DNA from: Trichaptum fuscoviolaceum
Lineage: Eukaryota; Basidiomycota; Agaricomycetes; Hymenochaetales; Trichaptaceae
Reading direction: 5' to 3'
Length of the DNA stretch: 64,000 nt
NCBI GenBank assembly: GCA_910574455.1
Contig: CAJSYZ010000009.1
Span: 62,001 to 126,000 of the forward strand
A program made the translations under genes and the position numbers. Under the pieces are notes generated by a model. The model did no database searches. It was not told the DNA's origin and saw only the letters and a list, made by a program, of their open reading frames with translations. Shown piece by piece: positions 42,334 through 53,636 of this stretch (its first letter is position 1; every line of letters begins with the position of its first letter).

Positions 42334-43635
42334 TTAACATCGCAAAACAAAGTAATGCAGAGATATGTACAACTCAACAATTATAGGCAATTCACCTTTC
42401 AAGCAGCTCGGGCGTTGAATACAGAGGACTGAGGATGGTAGGGGATAATGGTAATGAGCGAAGTCAATGTGTCGGCTGGTACGCGGTGGTCGCCACTGGC
42501 GGTGATACAAGTTCTCCCACGCGCAGCCAGTAGTAAAATTCTGACTCCGAACTTAAGACTCGGAATCGGAGATAGAAAATTGCATAGCATACAACACGAC
42601 AAACATCCAAAACTAGATACAGGCCGAGCTGCGCCGGCAAATCCCTTACTCCCATAATGTATTGAGATATTGCCATTGTAACTTAAGAGAAGACAATCTG
42701 AATTGGCTTTGTACTTGACCTAATGTTTGCAGTGCACCCGTCCAGAACAAAATAACAGGTTCAAAGACTTTGTTTGAAGGGTTTAGTGACTCTGACTCCT
42801 CTTCACCTCCTACCTCCCATCGACCTTCAGCAACCGAGTCTCACTGCCACGCTCGACATTAGTGCGCTTACATATTCCTTGGGGGCCAATCAACAGCACT
42901 TCCTGGGTACTTCCGGGAACATCATGCCATTATGCCACCATGGAGACAGCAATGGGGCCCTCTGTACCGCAGAAAAGTGTTGTGGGAGATAGCCAATGGA
43001 CTTCCGGGCCTGCATTAGACAGGGCAACATACTCAAATGGCGGCCATTCCATAATCTCAAGCCACGACCACCCGGTTTTATGTAACTGCAGAGTGCTAAA
43101 TCTCCTGGGACAAGTGGTCGCTGTGATAGGGAAACATGCTTGTAAAAGTTAGGTCTTCGGACAATTGTAGGGACGGAGAGTTCAGTGGCCACGTTGTATG
43201 CCCAGACTGTGTTTGCAAGCCTGGCTAAGCGGAGATGCACTGGCTGCCAGTTTCTCAACGGGCGGTGGTCCTGCGGCGGGAAAACATGCGTATGGGTGGG
43301 TAGAAGCAGTGTTCCGGATGGCGGTAGCGCAAGCTAAATTCTTGCGCAGGTTTTTCGCGCCAAACAACTTGAAAGTTATTGGTTGATTACAAAGAATGGC
43401 CAAATAAGTAGTACAGGACTCCCACGAAAAAAAGCAAGTATCCCACGGGGGTGTCAAAATTTCCACGCAATTCAGGCTGTCAAGTGCCCTTCCTCCCTTT
43501 GGGAGTAAGGGAACCTGGTTTCATTTACTATGTACATGACACAACTGAAAGACTGTTCACCGCATAGTATGACACAATATCTCTTTAATAAACCCAATCC
43601 ACAAGCTTCTAGTACGTTTCGAAAACGAGAAACCA
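42334..43635. other. intergenic, overlapping small frames
   Basis: Frames of 90-120 codons occur on both strands at 42862-43466, mutually overlapping and without domain features. None accepted. Confidence 0.35.
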
Positions 43636-44837
43636 TTACCATGACAGATAACTGGGAATAAAGTTCTCGTGCCACCGTCTTAATTCCAATTCAATGCCCC
43701 TCCTAATACAAATATTTTCCAGCTGCTTGTCGTGCTTTTTCGACTGAGGATATCCCACTTTAATGTACTTGAGAGCAGGAAATTGTGTTACGTCGTCTAA
43801 ATGAGCGGCGAAACTCCCCATTTTCCCTTCTGTAATCATCCAATCTGATTTGAAGCGCAGCCGCTCCAGTAACGGAAGGTCCGCAATGGCGCCGAAATTC
43901 GAGAGTGATCCGTTGATATCTAGTTTCTGTAGCTCCTGTAAACTAGAGAATGCCTCGCCTAATGGATGATAAGAAATGAATTGCTGGTCGATGCGCAGTT
44001 CAAGGTGCTTGAGAGTCGGAGACCACACACGCACTATGCGTTTAGCAGAACTTCGCTGCCTGATCAAGGTTTCATAACAATGACGAGATTTTTCACACAT
44101 CTGGTCATACAGCGTAGGGATGTTAAGTCGTTGTAATGTAAGGCACAGTTAACGATTTGTATCTCTTGCAGATCTGGGCAACAGCTTGGAGCATCGGGAG
44201 CATCGGCCGCATTCCGCTCTACGAAGGGCGAAAGGCCGTCGGCATTTGTAATGCGAAGCTTCGGCAACCTATGCATAACATACAGTATTCTGAAGGAGCT
44301 CCCGTGGTGGTTCGAAGTTGAGAGGCTATGCGGGGTGATGAAAAGGGAAATGAGCGACTCGGACTTTGCCTTCAGCGCTTCAGCCAAAGCGTCGCTCTGC
44401 GAATGATGGAATCCTCGTATTTCGACATGCGTCACGTTTGGACAGAGCTGCAGAACGCGGAGGCTCGTCCACGTGCACTCTGACGCTTCAGTACACTGAA
44501 CGTCCCTGATGGCGAGAGGGAGCTCTTTGACGAGCGAGGCTATTCGAGAGCTTGTTGACATTGTTGCAAGTAGCTGTTCCGCGACCTCATGGCCGAGTCT
44601 TTTCGCTAGCCCATTCTCGTCTTGATAGGTAACAAAGAAGTCTATTCCCAAGGACACATGATAATACATGAGCCTCTCCGATATTGTGTGCCATGCTTTG
44701 CAGACGCGAAGGAGGGTCGCGAGGTGACACTGGAAAGAACTTGAATTCCGACACTTCCTGATGATAATCTCTAATGCTTGATATGAGTTTTCGATGATGA
44801 GCTCGACGATTTCAATGGGAAATGCTGAGCTGCTCAT
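43636..44837 (-). pseudogene. F-box-like/LRR pseudogene, FPIEIVEL-type subclade
   Basis: ATG 44837 starts MSSSAFPIEIVELIIEN and is open to VKNLVIVMKP, where TGA stands for the Trp codon of relatives. Eighteen or so codons later TAG replaces Leu, and a small deletion shifts frame. From there the C-terminal LRRs continue in the second frame to a normal tail (RWHENFIPSYLSW, stop 43636). At least three lesions, so dead. It is closest to 13571-14791. The upstream module is interrupted exactly at its GATA site by a 2.2-kb element. Confidence 0.85.
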
Positions 44838-44989
44838 CACAGTATGATGTGTGATTAGTAGGCGATCTTTTGGTTCGAACTGTCAAGGTGAATGTCAGTT
44901 AATTATTACTGACATAATACAGTCAATTACATACGATACTAACGTGTGGAAGATAACTTTTGGTTAAACTTGGAAGTCACGGTGGAGAG

Positions 44990-45048
44990 CAATAGACGAT
45001 GTGATGGTTGAGGGAATGGTCCATCAGCGTTGTGAAGTCCTTATCGAT
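44990..45048 (-). promoter_or_regulatory. upstream module, proximal half, cut by insertion
   Basis: GTGATGGTTGAGGGA (45001-45015) and CTTATCGAT (45040-45048). The last eight bases, TTATCGAT, are the left target duplication of the adjacent element. The distal half continues at 47286. Confidence 0.55.
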
Positions 45049-45055
45049 CGGCTGT

Positions 45056-45200
45056 ACGAAAAGGCCGCCTACAAGTGCCGCCGCTACCGCATGCAGCCGC
45101 CTACAAGTACCGCCGCTGCCGCATGCAGTAGGCGGCACTTTCTATACAGGACCGCATGCAGTACTAGTAGGCGTAGGCGGTCATTGTACAAAGTGCCGCC
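45056..45200 (+). repeat. GC-rich minisatellite end (left)
   Basis: Tandem and partly inverted 12-20 bp units built on GCCGCCTACAAG and CCGCATGCAG; the inverse array lies at 46975-47280. Confidence 0.75.
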
Positions 45201-45676
45201 TACGGTCTCGTAAGTGACCGGGGGCAAGAGCCCTGATAATATCTCAGATCTATTGAAGACCAAATAAATGTCACAAGACTATGGTCTGGGTCACTCTTTA
45301 GTAAATATATTCTCATACAATTTACTTAAGTCAATATTGGGTGTATTAAGTTAGTTGAAAGTATTATATTAAGTGTTGTTAAGTTAAAATCAGAACAAAT
45401 ATACTGTGTGACTTGGTGTCCGAGAACAGCCTGAGGGGACAAGCGGATAACTTGAAGGATTACCGAAAACCGGGTAACGGGCATTGACAAGTTTTACGAA
45501 GACTTCTCATCGACTTCCTACACCTTCTATACATGTGCCATTTTGGTCTCTATTTCTCATAGTTAATTATCATTTATTTTATATCTTATTAGTACATTAC
45601 AATAGACAGTACTGTGATTGTTTTATATCTAAACTACTTCTGCTATGCAAGTAATCATATTGTCGTATGCAAGATC

Positions 45677-46876
45677 TAGGGCTCCGCAACCGTACCGTAA
45701 TTACGAGATACGGTACGGTTACGGGACGGGACGTACCGTACCCGTAATTGGTTTGGACCACTTAAAATACGGCCCGTATGAATACGGGCCGTACCCGTAT
45801 TTGGAAGATCAAAATACGGCCGCATACGGCCGTATACGGTTACGGCTTCTACTTACTATACTTAGTATATATATTCTTAATATAGAGCTATTTTACCACG
45901 ATTTTTCGATCACGCGAGTCCGAGTCGGACACCATCGAGCCTCAAGACAGTGTCGACGCAACAAAACTTCAAGCTTTTTGCAAGATCCCTCTCTAGGTTG
46001 GTCATGTAAGTGACTCTTTATAATTATCATTTGAGGCCACGGATCTCATTCATGGTTGTCATGAATCTAGGTCAGTTTAGCCGATGGGCTCATTCTGGAG
46101 AGGTTGTCGCGCTTCTTCCGCGCTGTGTTTCCCAAGAGAAGACCGATGTAAAGCCTGTCATCCCGCCTACATCGGAAGAAGTACGAATCGCAAGCCTTAA
46201 GATTACGGCGAACGTTGCCGCGGTACAGGGAAGATTTTGCGTCAAGAACATTGACGCCGAGTCCAAGCTCAAGTTTGGTTTGGTAGAGGTTGTATACTTC
46301 GAGTGGGCGTGAGCCAAAGACATGGTATGTGTCCTGCTCCTTCTCATCTTCTTGTATTATTAAAAAAGTAGATCTAAATCATGTCCCATTTCAATCGATG
46401 GCCAACCTCGACATCTGACCCTCTGTCAACGCCGACACTCCTGTCATCCACGCCACACGCTCGGACATGTCTGCGCATAAGCCTTTCGAGCAAATAACAA
46501 TCTTGACTGTTGTTATAGGGGAACGATCGTGCGCGTCATCATATGTATAGACGATACGCGCACAAAGTTGCGCAACGCAGCTTGTGCCATTGGAGACGCG
46601 AGCCTTATGAAGAAGACAGAGAAGGCTCAGATCAAGATATTATGTGAGTCTCAACACCAGTAGCTTTGCAATTCTTGAACTCACCGTTTCACAATTTTTT
46701 TTGCTGGTCTATATACCCGTATTACCCGTACGACCGTATACGGCCGTATTACGGCCGTCCCGTACCCGTATGAGAGTCGCAACTTTTGTTTTACGGCCCG
46801 TAATCGTACGGCCCGTATCCGTATTGAGGGGCAAAAAATACGGCCGTGTGCGTATACGGTACGGTGCGGAGCCCTA
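45677..46876. mobile_element. 1.2-kb hAT-like element carrying host-like exons
   Basis: Inverted ends TAGGGCTCCGCA / TGCGGAGCCCTA with 8-bp direct repeats GCAAGATC (45669-45676, 46877-46884). About 170 bp at each end is dense in ACGGTACGGTTACGG-type repeats, as in the MITE at 11778-12340. The 850-bp centre contains exon-like coding stretches but no transposase. Nested inside the element at 45049-47285. Confidence 0.85.
46072..46640 (+). pseudogene. captured gene fragment inside the hAT-like element
   Basis: After an acceptor-like CTAG at 46070, an open stretch reads GQFSRWAHSGEVVALLPR and ITANVAAVQGRFCVKN, ending EVVYFEWA-TGA near 46312. After TGTTATAG at about 46518 a second exon-like stretch (VIICIDDTRTKLRNAAC) ends at a GTGAGT donor near 46643. 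The intron-like borders suggest a piece of a spliced host gene picked up as genomic DNA. Source gene not recognised. Confidence 0.35.
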
Positions 46877-47285
46877 GCAAGATCTACAATTTGATGAGTG
46901 GCTGTGGGAAACTGAATGCATGGCTGTGTTTGTACCTGAGTCTAGTACGCTTTGGGAAGGTTCGGGACCCCGTTGCAACTCTGCATGCGGCTTGACTGCA
47001 GTCTTCAAGCCTGTATGCGGTAGTGTATGCGGCACTTCAGTGGCTGTGCCAGGGTTTGCATGCGGCATTTTTGACAGGTAGGCGGCAGTTTTGACAGGTA
47101 GGCGGCACTGCATGCGGCAGTTTGGACAGCTGTGGCACATGCAATGACTTCATTAATTTCTACAGTATTTTATCTTATTTATCATTGGTTCCGTGTCTGC
47201 AGTCATGCATGCGGCAGCGGCGATACTTGTAGGCGGCTGCATGCGGCAGCGGCGGCACTTGTAGGCGGCCTTTTCGTCAGGCCGC

Positions 47286-47345
47286 TTATCGATGATAAGC
47301 CTGAGGTCAATAATTTCCCACGAGTGAATTATTGACCGTCTCAGC
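47286..47345 (-). promoter_or_regulatory. upstream module, distal half, displaced by insertion
   Basis: The right copy of TTATCGAT is followed by AATTTCCCACGAGTGA (about 47312-47327) and GACCGTCTC, matching the distal block at 14971-15030 and its inverse at 57476-57503. It originally lay next to 45048. Confidence 0.5.
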
Positions 47346-47595
47346 TCGAGCGTAGTTAGTGACAATCCTCCTTCACGTCGTTGCAAGGAGTTAGCTGAGT
47401 CACTTTGGGGTCTTGCTCTGACAGACTACAAGCTTGTGTCAGAATACCGGAGAATCTTGATTAAAACCCGTTCTGGATGTCCTGTGTAGTATTTGGATGA
47501 CCTAACTTGAACTTAGACAGCAAGACAGAACTTTCATTTAGCGCTTTGTCAGAAGATGTATACGAGCCCAAAGAAATACAGTACTGGAAGGTGAA

Positions 47596-48855
47596 CTACC
47601 ATGACGTGAAATCCTGGATATGATCCTCATCGTCCCCCTTTGTCCTTAGCACAATGTTACGCCGGAAGCAAATATCTTGCAGCTTTTCGTCATACTCGTC
47701 GATTACAACGATGTACTTGAGTGCAGGGAACTTCTGCGAGTTGTTTAGGTGGGTGATGAGATTAATCATTGCCCGACGTGAGTCGCCCCAATCCACACTG
47801 AAGCAAAGTAGTTCAAGTGATGGAAGATCTGCGATAGCGCCAACATCGGAAGACCTGTTGATCTCTAGCTCCTTCAACCTCTGTAATGAAGAGAGTGCCT
47901 CCCCTAGCGGACGACTCCGCATGAATGAATGTGCCGCACACAGACTGAGACGCTCGAGAGTCGCGGACCATGAGTTCAAGCATCCGGACAATGCCTCTAA
48001 CCGTGCATCGTTGTCGAACCAGGACCTGGTATAGATGCTGAGATCTCTTATATGGCCGGACATGATGCATAAGGAATCCAAGACGCTTGGGTGTGGGACG
48101 AGGGAAGTAAATCGGATTTCCTGAAGATCCGGGCAACAGCCGGGAGCGCGGGGAGCGTTGGGGATATTTAATCCATTTTGCCATTCGAGCGAATGGAGTC
48201 CGTCGACTTTGATCGTTCGAAGGTTCGGCCATCTTTGTATAAGCTCCAGTAGGTTAAATGAGTGCCCGAGTAAGCCTGTATTGGAGCAATAGCTACGCGG
48301 GGTGATGCAAAAGGAAACGAGCGACTTGTTTTTTAATACGTCGAACAAAGTGCTGCTTTCGGAGGGGTCGAATCCAATTATCTGCAAATGATGCACGTTT
48401 GGGCAGGAATTTAGGACGGCGGTGTTCGCTCGCGTCCATTCCGGCGACATGGAGAGTCGAGTGTCATGAATGGCTAGCCGTAGGTCTTTGACGTGCCCGG
48501 CGATTCGGGAGTTTGTCGCCAATGTTGCCATCAGCCTCTTAGCGATCTCATGGGCCCAATGAGGGATGTATAATACTGGCATGTCCGTATAATTCGGCAC
48601 TGTCTCCGGGATGCACCCCATTGGCTGCCCTAGGCCTAAAGGGACGCCTCCGCCCACAGATACACAACTATACAAGAGTTTCTCCGAGATCATGTGCCAT
48701 GATTTGCAGACGAAAAGAAGAGGCATCAGGTTGTGCTGCAGATAAGGTGCACACTTGACTTGCAACCCATACGGATCGATATCCCTGAACTCTGATATGA
48801 GGTCCTCAAGGATGACTTCGAGAATCTCGACGGGAAAGATCCAGTTATTCATCAT
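47596..48855 (-). CDS. F-box-like/LRR protein, FPVEILE-type subclade
   Basis: Intact 419 residues from ATG 48855 (MMNNWIFPVEILEVILEDLI). Second half of F-box: LMPLLFVCKSWHMISEKLLYSCVSVG. It has a longer post-F-box loop than its siblings (about 30 residues, Gly/Pro-rich, LGLGQPMGCIPETVP). Mid signature CPNVHHLQIIGFD. Ends IQDFTSW, the Trp-terminated tail of this subclade. GATA-type site about 145 bp upstream. Confidence 0.82.
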   Translation of the reverse strand: MMNNWIFPVEILEVILEDLISEFRDIDPYGLQVKCAPYLQHNLMPLLFVCKSWHMISEKLLYSCVSVGGGVPLGLGQPMGCIPETVPNYTDMPVLYIPHWAHEIAKRLMATLATNSRIAGHVKDLRLAIHDTRLSMSPEWTRANTAVLNSCPNVHHLQIIGFDPSESSTLFDVLKNKSLVSFCITPRSYCSNTGLLGHSFNLLELIQRWPNLRTIKVDGLHSLEWQNGLNIPNAPRAPGCCPDLQEIRFTSLVPHPSVLDSLCIMSGHIRDLSIYTRSWFDNDARLEALSGCLNSWSATLERLSLCAAHSFMRSRPLGEALSSLQRLKELEINRSSDVGAIADLPSLELLCFSVDWGDSRRAMINLITHLNNSQKFPALKYIVVIDEYDEKLQDICFRRNIVLRTKGDDEDHIQDFTSW

Positions 48856-48990
48856 GATCTTTTGAGAATGTGTCAGTTTTGGAAAATCGGTGCGAAGGTG
48901 AGTTCTTTACGAGGTCAATATCGGGAGTTGTTTCTGCCAAAGAGATGTACAGGAGTTCTGAGCGAAAAGGACGTCGACAACGTTGCCCAT

Positions 48991-49043
48991 TGCGAAACCC
49001 TTATCAATCGATCTTGATGAAATTGTTAGCTTGAATTCCCACG
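48991..49043 (-). promoter_or_regulatory. upstream module with GATA-type site
   Basis: CCCTTATCAATCGAT (48998-49012) and TTCCCACG (49036-49043), same order and orientation relative to the gene as at 14927-15020. Confidence 0.5.
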
Positions 49044-49234
49044 ATCAACTTTATTATATGTATTTCACCGCTTTCTGTCTGGCCCTCCTTAGCATCGTCC
49101 ACATATCATTATTGAATAACTGCTCATAATTAGTTGAGAATAATGATTCTCACATACATACGTACAAAGGATCATAACATTCAGCGCTGCACTGTAAATC
49201 GTAGAAATACGGACCAATAGACTAGAAGACATAT

Positions 49235-50479
49235 TCACAGTGCGAAGCCTGAGATTGACTTCCGTTCTTCCCAGCTCCACGGAGTCACGACCCACCTGAT
49301 GCCTCGATGGTGGCAAGCACTTTCTAACCGTTCTGTGTTGTCTCTGACACGAATGGGAGTTGTCGCGATGTGGCGGAGGGCAAGAAACGTCTCCGGGTCG
49401 GTCAAGTTATCGCAAAGAGCGTGCACCTCCGCTGCTGACATACCCGCTTGGGTAGCGAAGCAGAATCGCTCGAGTCGTGGCAGGTCTGCGATACGGCTGA
49501 AATCCAGAGTCATCGAGTATAGGCGCGGTGCGTATATCTGCAGCTCCCGAAGTCCTGTCAAGGAAAAGAGCGTCTCGAATAACGAACGGTACATTGGCTG
49601 GTTCGTAACTATTTGCAAGCTGACACAGTCTAACGTTGGAGACCATGCTCGTAGGGATTCACACAAGGCCTTTCGAATAGATTCCTCGTCAATCCAACCA
49701 GAGATGCTGAGATTTGTCACGCTTCCGCACATGACTCGTAGAGTGTTGAACTCGATAACAAGTAGAGCGCCTGTATCCAACCTGGTGATGACGACTTCTC
49801 GAAGCTCCGGGAGACAGTAAGTAGCACCAGAGAAATCAACTCCGCCGATTTCATTGCAACCACGGAAGAACGCGAACCCCTCGATATTGATCGAACGAAG
49901 TCTCGGCCATTTTGGCAAGACGCCAAATAGATTAAAAGCGCAGAAGGGAGCCGTCCTTCGCACGAGACCGTGTCGGTTTATTCGAAAGGAGACAAGGGAT
50001 TTCTCCTTCAGCACGTCGGCCAAAGTGCCGAGCTCGAACTCCTCCGAAACGAAGCCTCGCATCTCGACGTGTTGAACGTTTGTACAAACTCGGAGAATGG
50101 CAACGTTTGTTTGTGCCCATTCTAGCGCTTCAACGTCATCGACGTCCTTGATGGCCAACTGCAGCTCCTCGACAAACGCAGCCAGCTGAGGGTTTGTCGT
50201 TAGTGTCTCCAGTAATTTCTTCGCAACCTCAAAGCCTTCTCGTTCGGGCCCCGGTTCAAGACCCTCTCTCTGCGTTGAACGTGAGAACGGCTTTCCGACG
50301 GATATGCATTTGTACATATGCCTTTCGGCTACCCCGTGCCATAGGCTTGAGACGTGAAGAAGAGGCGCAAGGGCCCACTGCAAGTGAGGAAGAAACTTGT
50401 GATCCTCTGATCCATTCGGGTACTCTGAGATGATATTTTCTACGATTTCTTCGAGAATCTCAACTGGTAAGTTCACCAT
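49235..50479 (-). CDS. F-box-like/LRR protein
   Basis: Intact 414 residues from ATG 50479; the F-box starts immediately (MVNLPVEILEEIVENII). Second half: LAPLLHVSSLWHGVAERHMYKCISVG, where CK of the usual CKxW is SS. Mid signature CTNVQHVEMRGFV. LRRs include WPRLRSINIEGF and LTGLRELQIYAPRL. Tail ERKSISGFAL resembles the LSGFLL group. GATA-type site 182 bp upstream. Confidence 0.82.
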   Translation of the reverse strand: MVNLPVEILEEIVENIISEYPNGSEDHKFLPHLQWALAPLLHVSSLWHGVAERHMYKCISVGKPFSRSTQREGLEPGPEREGFEVAKKLLETLTTNPQLAAFVEELQLAIKDVDDVEALEWAQTNVAILRVCTNVQHVEMRGFVSEEFELGTLADVLKEKSLVSFRINRHGLVRRTAPFCAFNLFGVLPKWPRLRSINIEGFAFFRGCNEIGGVDFSGATYCLPELREVVITRLDTGALLVIEFNTLRVMCGSVTNLSISGWIDEESIRKALCESLRAWSPTLDCVSLQIVTNQPMYRSLFETLFSLTGLRELQIYAPRLYSMTLDFSRIADLPRLERFCFATQAGMSAAEVHALCDNLTDPETFLALRHIATTPIRVRDNTERLESACHHRGIRWVVTPWSWEERKSISGFAL

Positions 50480-50607
50480 GAGGAATCCGTGGGCGGTCCT
50501 TAGAACTACTTGATTGGTAAGTCTGCTGGTTAATAAGGGTAAAGCAGAGTGCAGTACTTACAAGAACAGATATAAGGTGGCTTAAGATAAGAGACTGGAG
50601 TCAAGGA

Positions 50608-50670
50608 TGGACGAGGTGCTAGTTGAAGGAGTCGGGAGCGCGTTGACACCGTTGGCAGCCCTTATCATGA
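50608..50670 (-). promoter_or_regulatory. upstream module, GATA-type site
   Basis: GACGAGGTGCTAGTTGAAGGA near 50608 and GCCCTTATCATGA near 50658 match the proximal and core blocks; the CCCACG block is not evident. Confidence 0.4.
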
Positions 50671-50699
50671 TAACCGTGCATCATTCATCAACAAACGCC

Positions 50700-51909
50700 G
50701 AAGTCCCACAGATTCAGATTATTTCCTCGCTATGAGCGATTGAATGGGGCCGATCAACACAGCGAGATGAAACCAAAAGAGCAGATCAATACTTACCAGC
50801 TTGAGCATTCCCTTTCACCTTCAATCTGTTCCTGGCCCGTATCAGCGCCTCCTCCCAACTGTTGTCCCCGCCATCTCCACTTGCTCAATAGCCAAATACG
50901 CCTGCATGGAATGAGGAAGAAGATAGCAAGGAACTTTAAAGAATGTCTAGGTGGGATGCACATTGGAGCGGTGATCATCAAAGAGATGTAGTGAGAGGAC
51001 GGTATTGTACGAACTGTTCATTTCGTGAGCCGCACTAACGACCCGCCGAACTTGAGCACACCAGCTCCCATTTCTTAGACCCGCTTCCTCTACGGAGTAT
51101 CAATCAATTGAGATGCCACGGCATGTACCTATGCTGCGAACTGTGAAAGTGGCAGCGTTGTAATTGGTTTATAGGTTGATTTTATGGATTAAACGTTGCA
51201 TCAGATACAACCGTGGACACGCCCGATTCTGCGTTAGCTTTTAACTTTATTCCTTCGTCCCAGTCTAGTAGCTTCCTAGTACGCGGCTATCGCCAGCCTG
51301 AGGCCATCAATAACACACGCCTGGTAGTCGGAAGAGTCGAGGGTGGCGCTCGTAGTTGGCAGATTGAGGCTTGCGGTTTGTGTGCAAAGAAATGGTGGAA
51401 AGGAAGCAACCAGATGAGTCTGGTCAATCTTTGAGCGACAAGATTAGTCTCAAAAGTTTTGGGCATTCGCGGGGCAAAGACAACATGGGAGGACGATGAC
51501 GAAAATCATAAATAATGCATTATGAGAAAGAGCGTACCAGTGTCTCACCAGTGACCACTCTCGGCTTCAAGTTGTGGCCTGACTCGGAGACTGAGTTGCC
51601 GGGACGGCGGTCACTAACTGGCAGGGCCTCAGCCGGAATCGTAACCATCAAAGTTACCGTATTTGGACATTCTTGGGGAATACATGGGTTATCGGCCACA
51701 GGAAAAAAAGCGCTTACGCAAGAATGGAGCCTGAGCGCGATCAGGGTGGGATTATTTTTGACGGAGTTGAAGGCTAGTTTTATTTCCATGGTCAGAATCT
51801 TATGCCTGTCAGTGCTTTCCAGTAGATTCTTGTATGTACATACCTTTCAATGCTTTGCTACCGCTTTCCGTAGAACGTTTGTGAAATATCTGTGGCGTGT
51901 CGAACTCCA
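50700..51909. other. intergenic, unassigned small frames
   Basis: Plus-strand frames of 73-136 codons (50740-50991, 51213-51434, 51515-51925) show no domain, and the last runs into the Harbinger end. Not accepted as genes. Confidence 0.3.
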
Positions 51910-52090
51910 ATTAGAGCATATTTAGTAAAATAACATGCATGTTATTATGGTAATAACATGGCAAATAACATCAAGGGTCCATGTTGTGCCGAAAGTGCCG
52001 AGGTGGCAACACAGCTATCCGTGACATGGGTGTTACAAACGGGCGCTGTTGCATGTGGCACCGCGGTCGTGCTTCTCCCGCTCTCGTGAT

Positions 52091-53549
52091 ATGACGTCCC
52101 ACAGCTTCGAAACTCTCCCACCCGGGCGCTTTTATGGCTCCCCCTCGTACTCGTGGCGTTGCTATGAATCGTCTGCGCCGTCTGCCTCATCCGCGCCATC
52201 TGCGGCGAAAAATTGGACCAAGAATGCAGTAAAAAGCCCTCTTTCCGAGTCTGCACCTGCACCTGCACTTTTGCAAGGTCCGAATACCAGCTTAGGACAA
52301 GAACTTGGACAGAATGAGGGATATGAGCTTCGGGTTGGACAAGAAGTCGGGTATGGAGGCTTTTCTGTACAAACAGAAGCTGGTGTTAGCGAGGAAGCTC
52401 CGTTGGAGGTAAAAAGTAATGGTGTGTAGCAGTTCTTTCTTTTTATTGACTGTCTAATCACACCAGCAGGCAATAACCCCCTTCCTCCTGCCCCGACACC
52501 CTTGCTGTCCGACGAAATTGTTAGCGCGCAAACGGCCGCTCCTGTGTGCACGCAAAAAAAACCCTCTCAGCCAAAGGAGGGGTACTCTGCAAATGAGTTG
52601 TTCTCTTTGCTCACGAATGCGAACCACCTCAACATCTATGGCACACCTCGAAAAGACATTGCAAAGGCTTGGGATCAGCTTCTCGCAGCTCATAATGCGA
52701 ATACCTATTGTCGTCCAATGAATAGCATCAAGAGAAAGCTCGAAGAGCTTGTTCAATATCATATAGTATGTCTTTTCTGATATTACTCTTGATGTAGCTC
52801 ACAAGTTATTATTCAAAACAATAGGATCCCGACTCGAAGAAGGTCTCAAAAGCAATGCGAGACCTTTTCATGACAGAATCAAATCAGGTACGATTTGGAG
52901 CCCCGTTGGACGTGCTCAAGACTGCCTGGCTCGGCCGTAAGAAGTCAGATGAGGATAAGACTAAGGACAAAAAGGTTTGCACTTCGGCATGTAATGTTCA
53001 AATGGTTTCTGACTAGAGTTACAGAAGAAGGACGAGGATCGAATTGGTGGGGCGATTTTACGGGAGGCCGCGCGTGCAACGTGGAAAAGGCAGCTTTCCG
53101 CTAACCCAAGCACCGATGACGCGCAGACGAACGTTGAAGATGTCGGCAACTCTTCTTTCAGCCACGCAGATGACGAAGCTTCTGCGCCGTCGGACAAGGA
53201 CGAAGAGAAGGAGAATGCTTGCGTTACTCCGGTTATATCTGCAATGGCTCGCAAGCGCAAGGCTCACCATATTGACCTCACTCACTCCGATAGCGAGGCT
53301 GAGCCTTTTTCGACATTGAAGAAGAAGAAGACAAAGAAGAATGTTCGGTCCGACATTCCTTGCTTCAACTGGGAGAAGCACTTTAAGGAGGAACATGAAG
53401 GTCGCTTGAAGTTCGAGTCAGGCTTGATGGCAAAACTTGACGAGAGCAATAAATATAATCAGGAAGCAATTACCTTTATGAAGAGTGCTCACAAGGATAA
53501 CTGCTCATTTCAGAACCGCTTTCTTGACCTTCTGAGTCAAAAGCTTTGA
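52091..53549 (+). CDS. Harbinger-associated Myb/SANT-like DNA-binding protein
   Basis: Four exons: 52091-52421, 52467-52765, 52825-52974, 53025-53549. All joins are GT-AG and phase-consistent, giving 434 residues. N-terminal Ser/Pro/Ala-rich region. A helical segment at about residues 147-206 (SANELFSLLTNANHLNIYG, then IAKAWDQLLAAHN and KRKLEELVQYH) is the putative DNA-binding part. Then an acidic linker, a KKKKTKK nuclear-localisation-like patch and a C-terminal helix. In PIF/Harbinger elements this second protein helps bring the nuclease to the nucleus and the ends. The role is inferred from position and composition; the Myb fold itself is a moderate call. Confidence 0.75.
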
Positions 53550-53636
53550 TGTATCCGTCGTAAAAGTTAGAGTAATTATGCAAATTATGACAGACAGTTT
53601 GGACACATGTGGTGTACAGAAAAGCTATCCTATAAA

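Larger units (their letters stand above)
45049..47285. mobile_element. 2.2-kb element with GC-rich minisatellite inverted ends, 8-bp target duplication
   Basis: Flanked by TTATCGAT at 45041-45048 and 47286-47293. Ends are inverted: ACGAAAAGGCCGCCTACAAG near 45056 and its complement near 47255-47276, continuing as short tandem CGCATGCAG / GCCGCCTACAAG units (45056-45200 and 46975-47280). The 8-bp duplication points to hAT or a related superfamily. No transposase found. Interrupted by a second element at 45677-46876, so the unnested length is about 1.0 kb. Confidence 0.8.

Noticed and set aside
42862..43466. Overlapping frames of 94-122 codons on both strands
   Set aside because: No motif, no splice-consistent extension, mutually exclusive; not enough to call a gene.
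45645..46013. 122-codon frame at the left of the 1.2-kb hAT-like element
   Set aside because: It runs from outside through the terminal repeats; translation of repeat DNA.
51515..51925. 136-codon plus-strand frame
   Set aside because: Ends inside the Harbinger terminal repeat and has no recognised feature.
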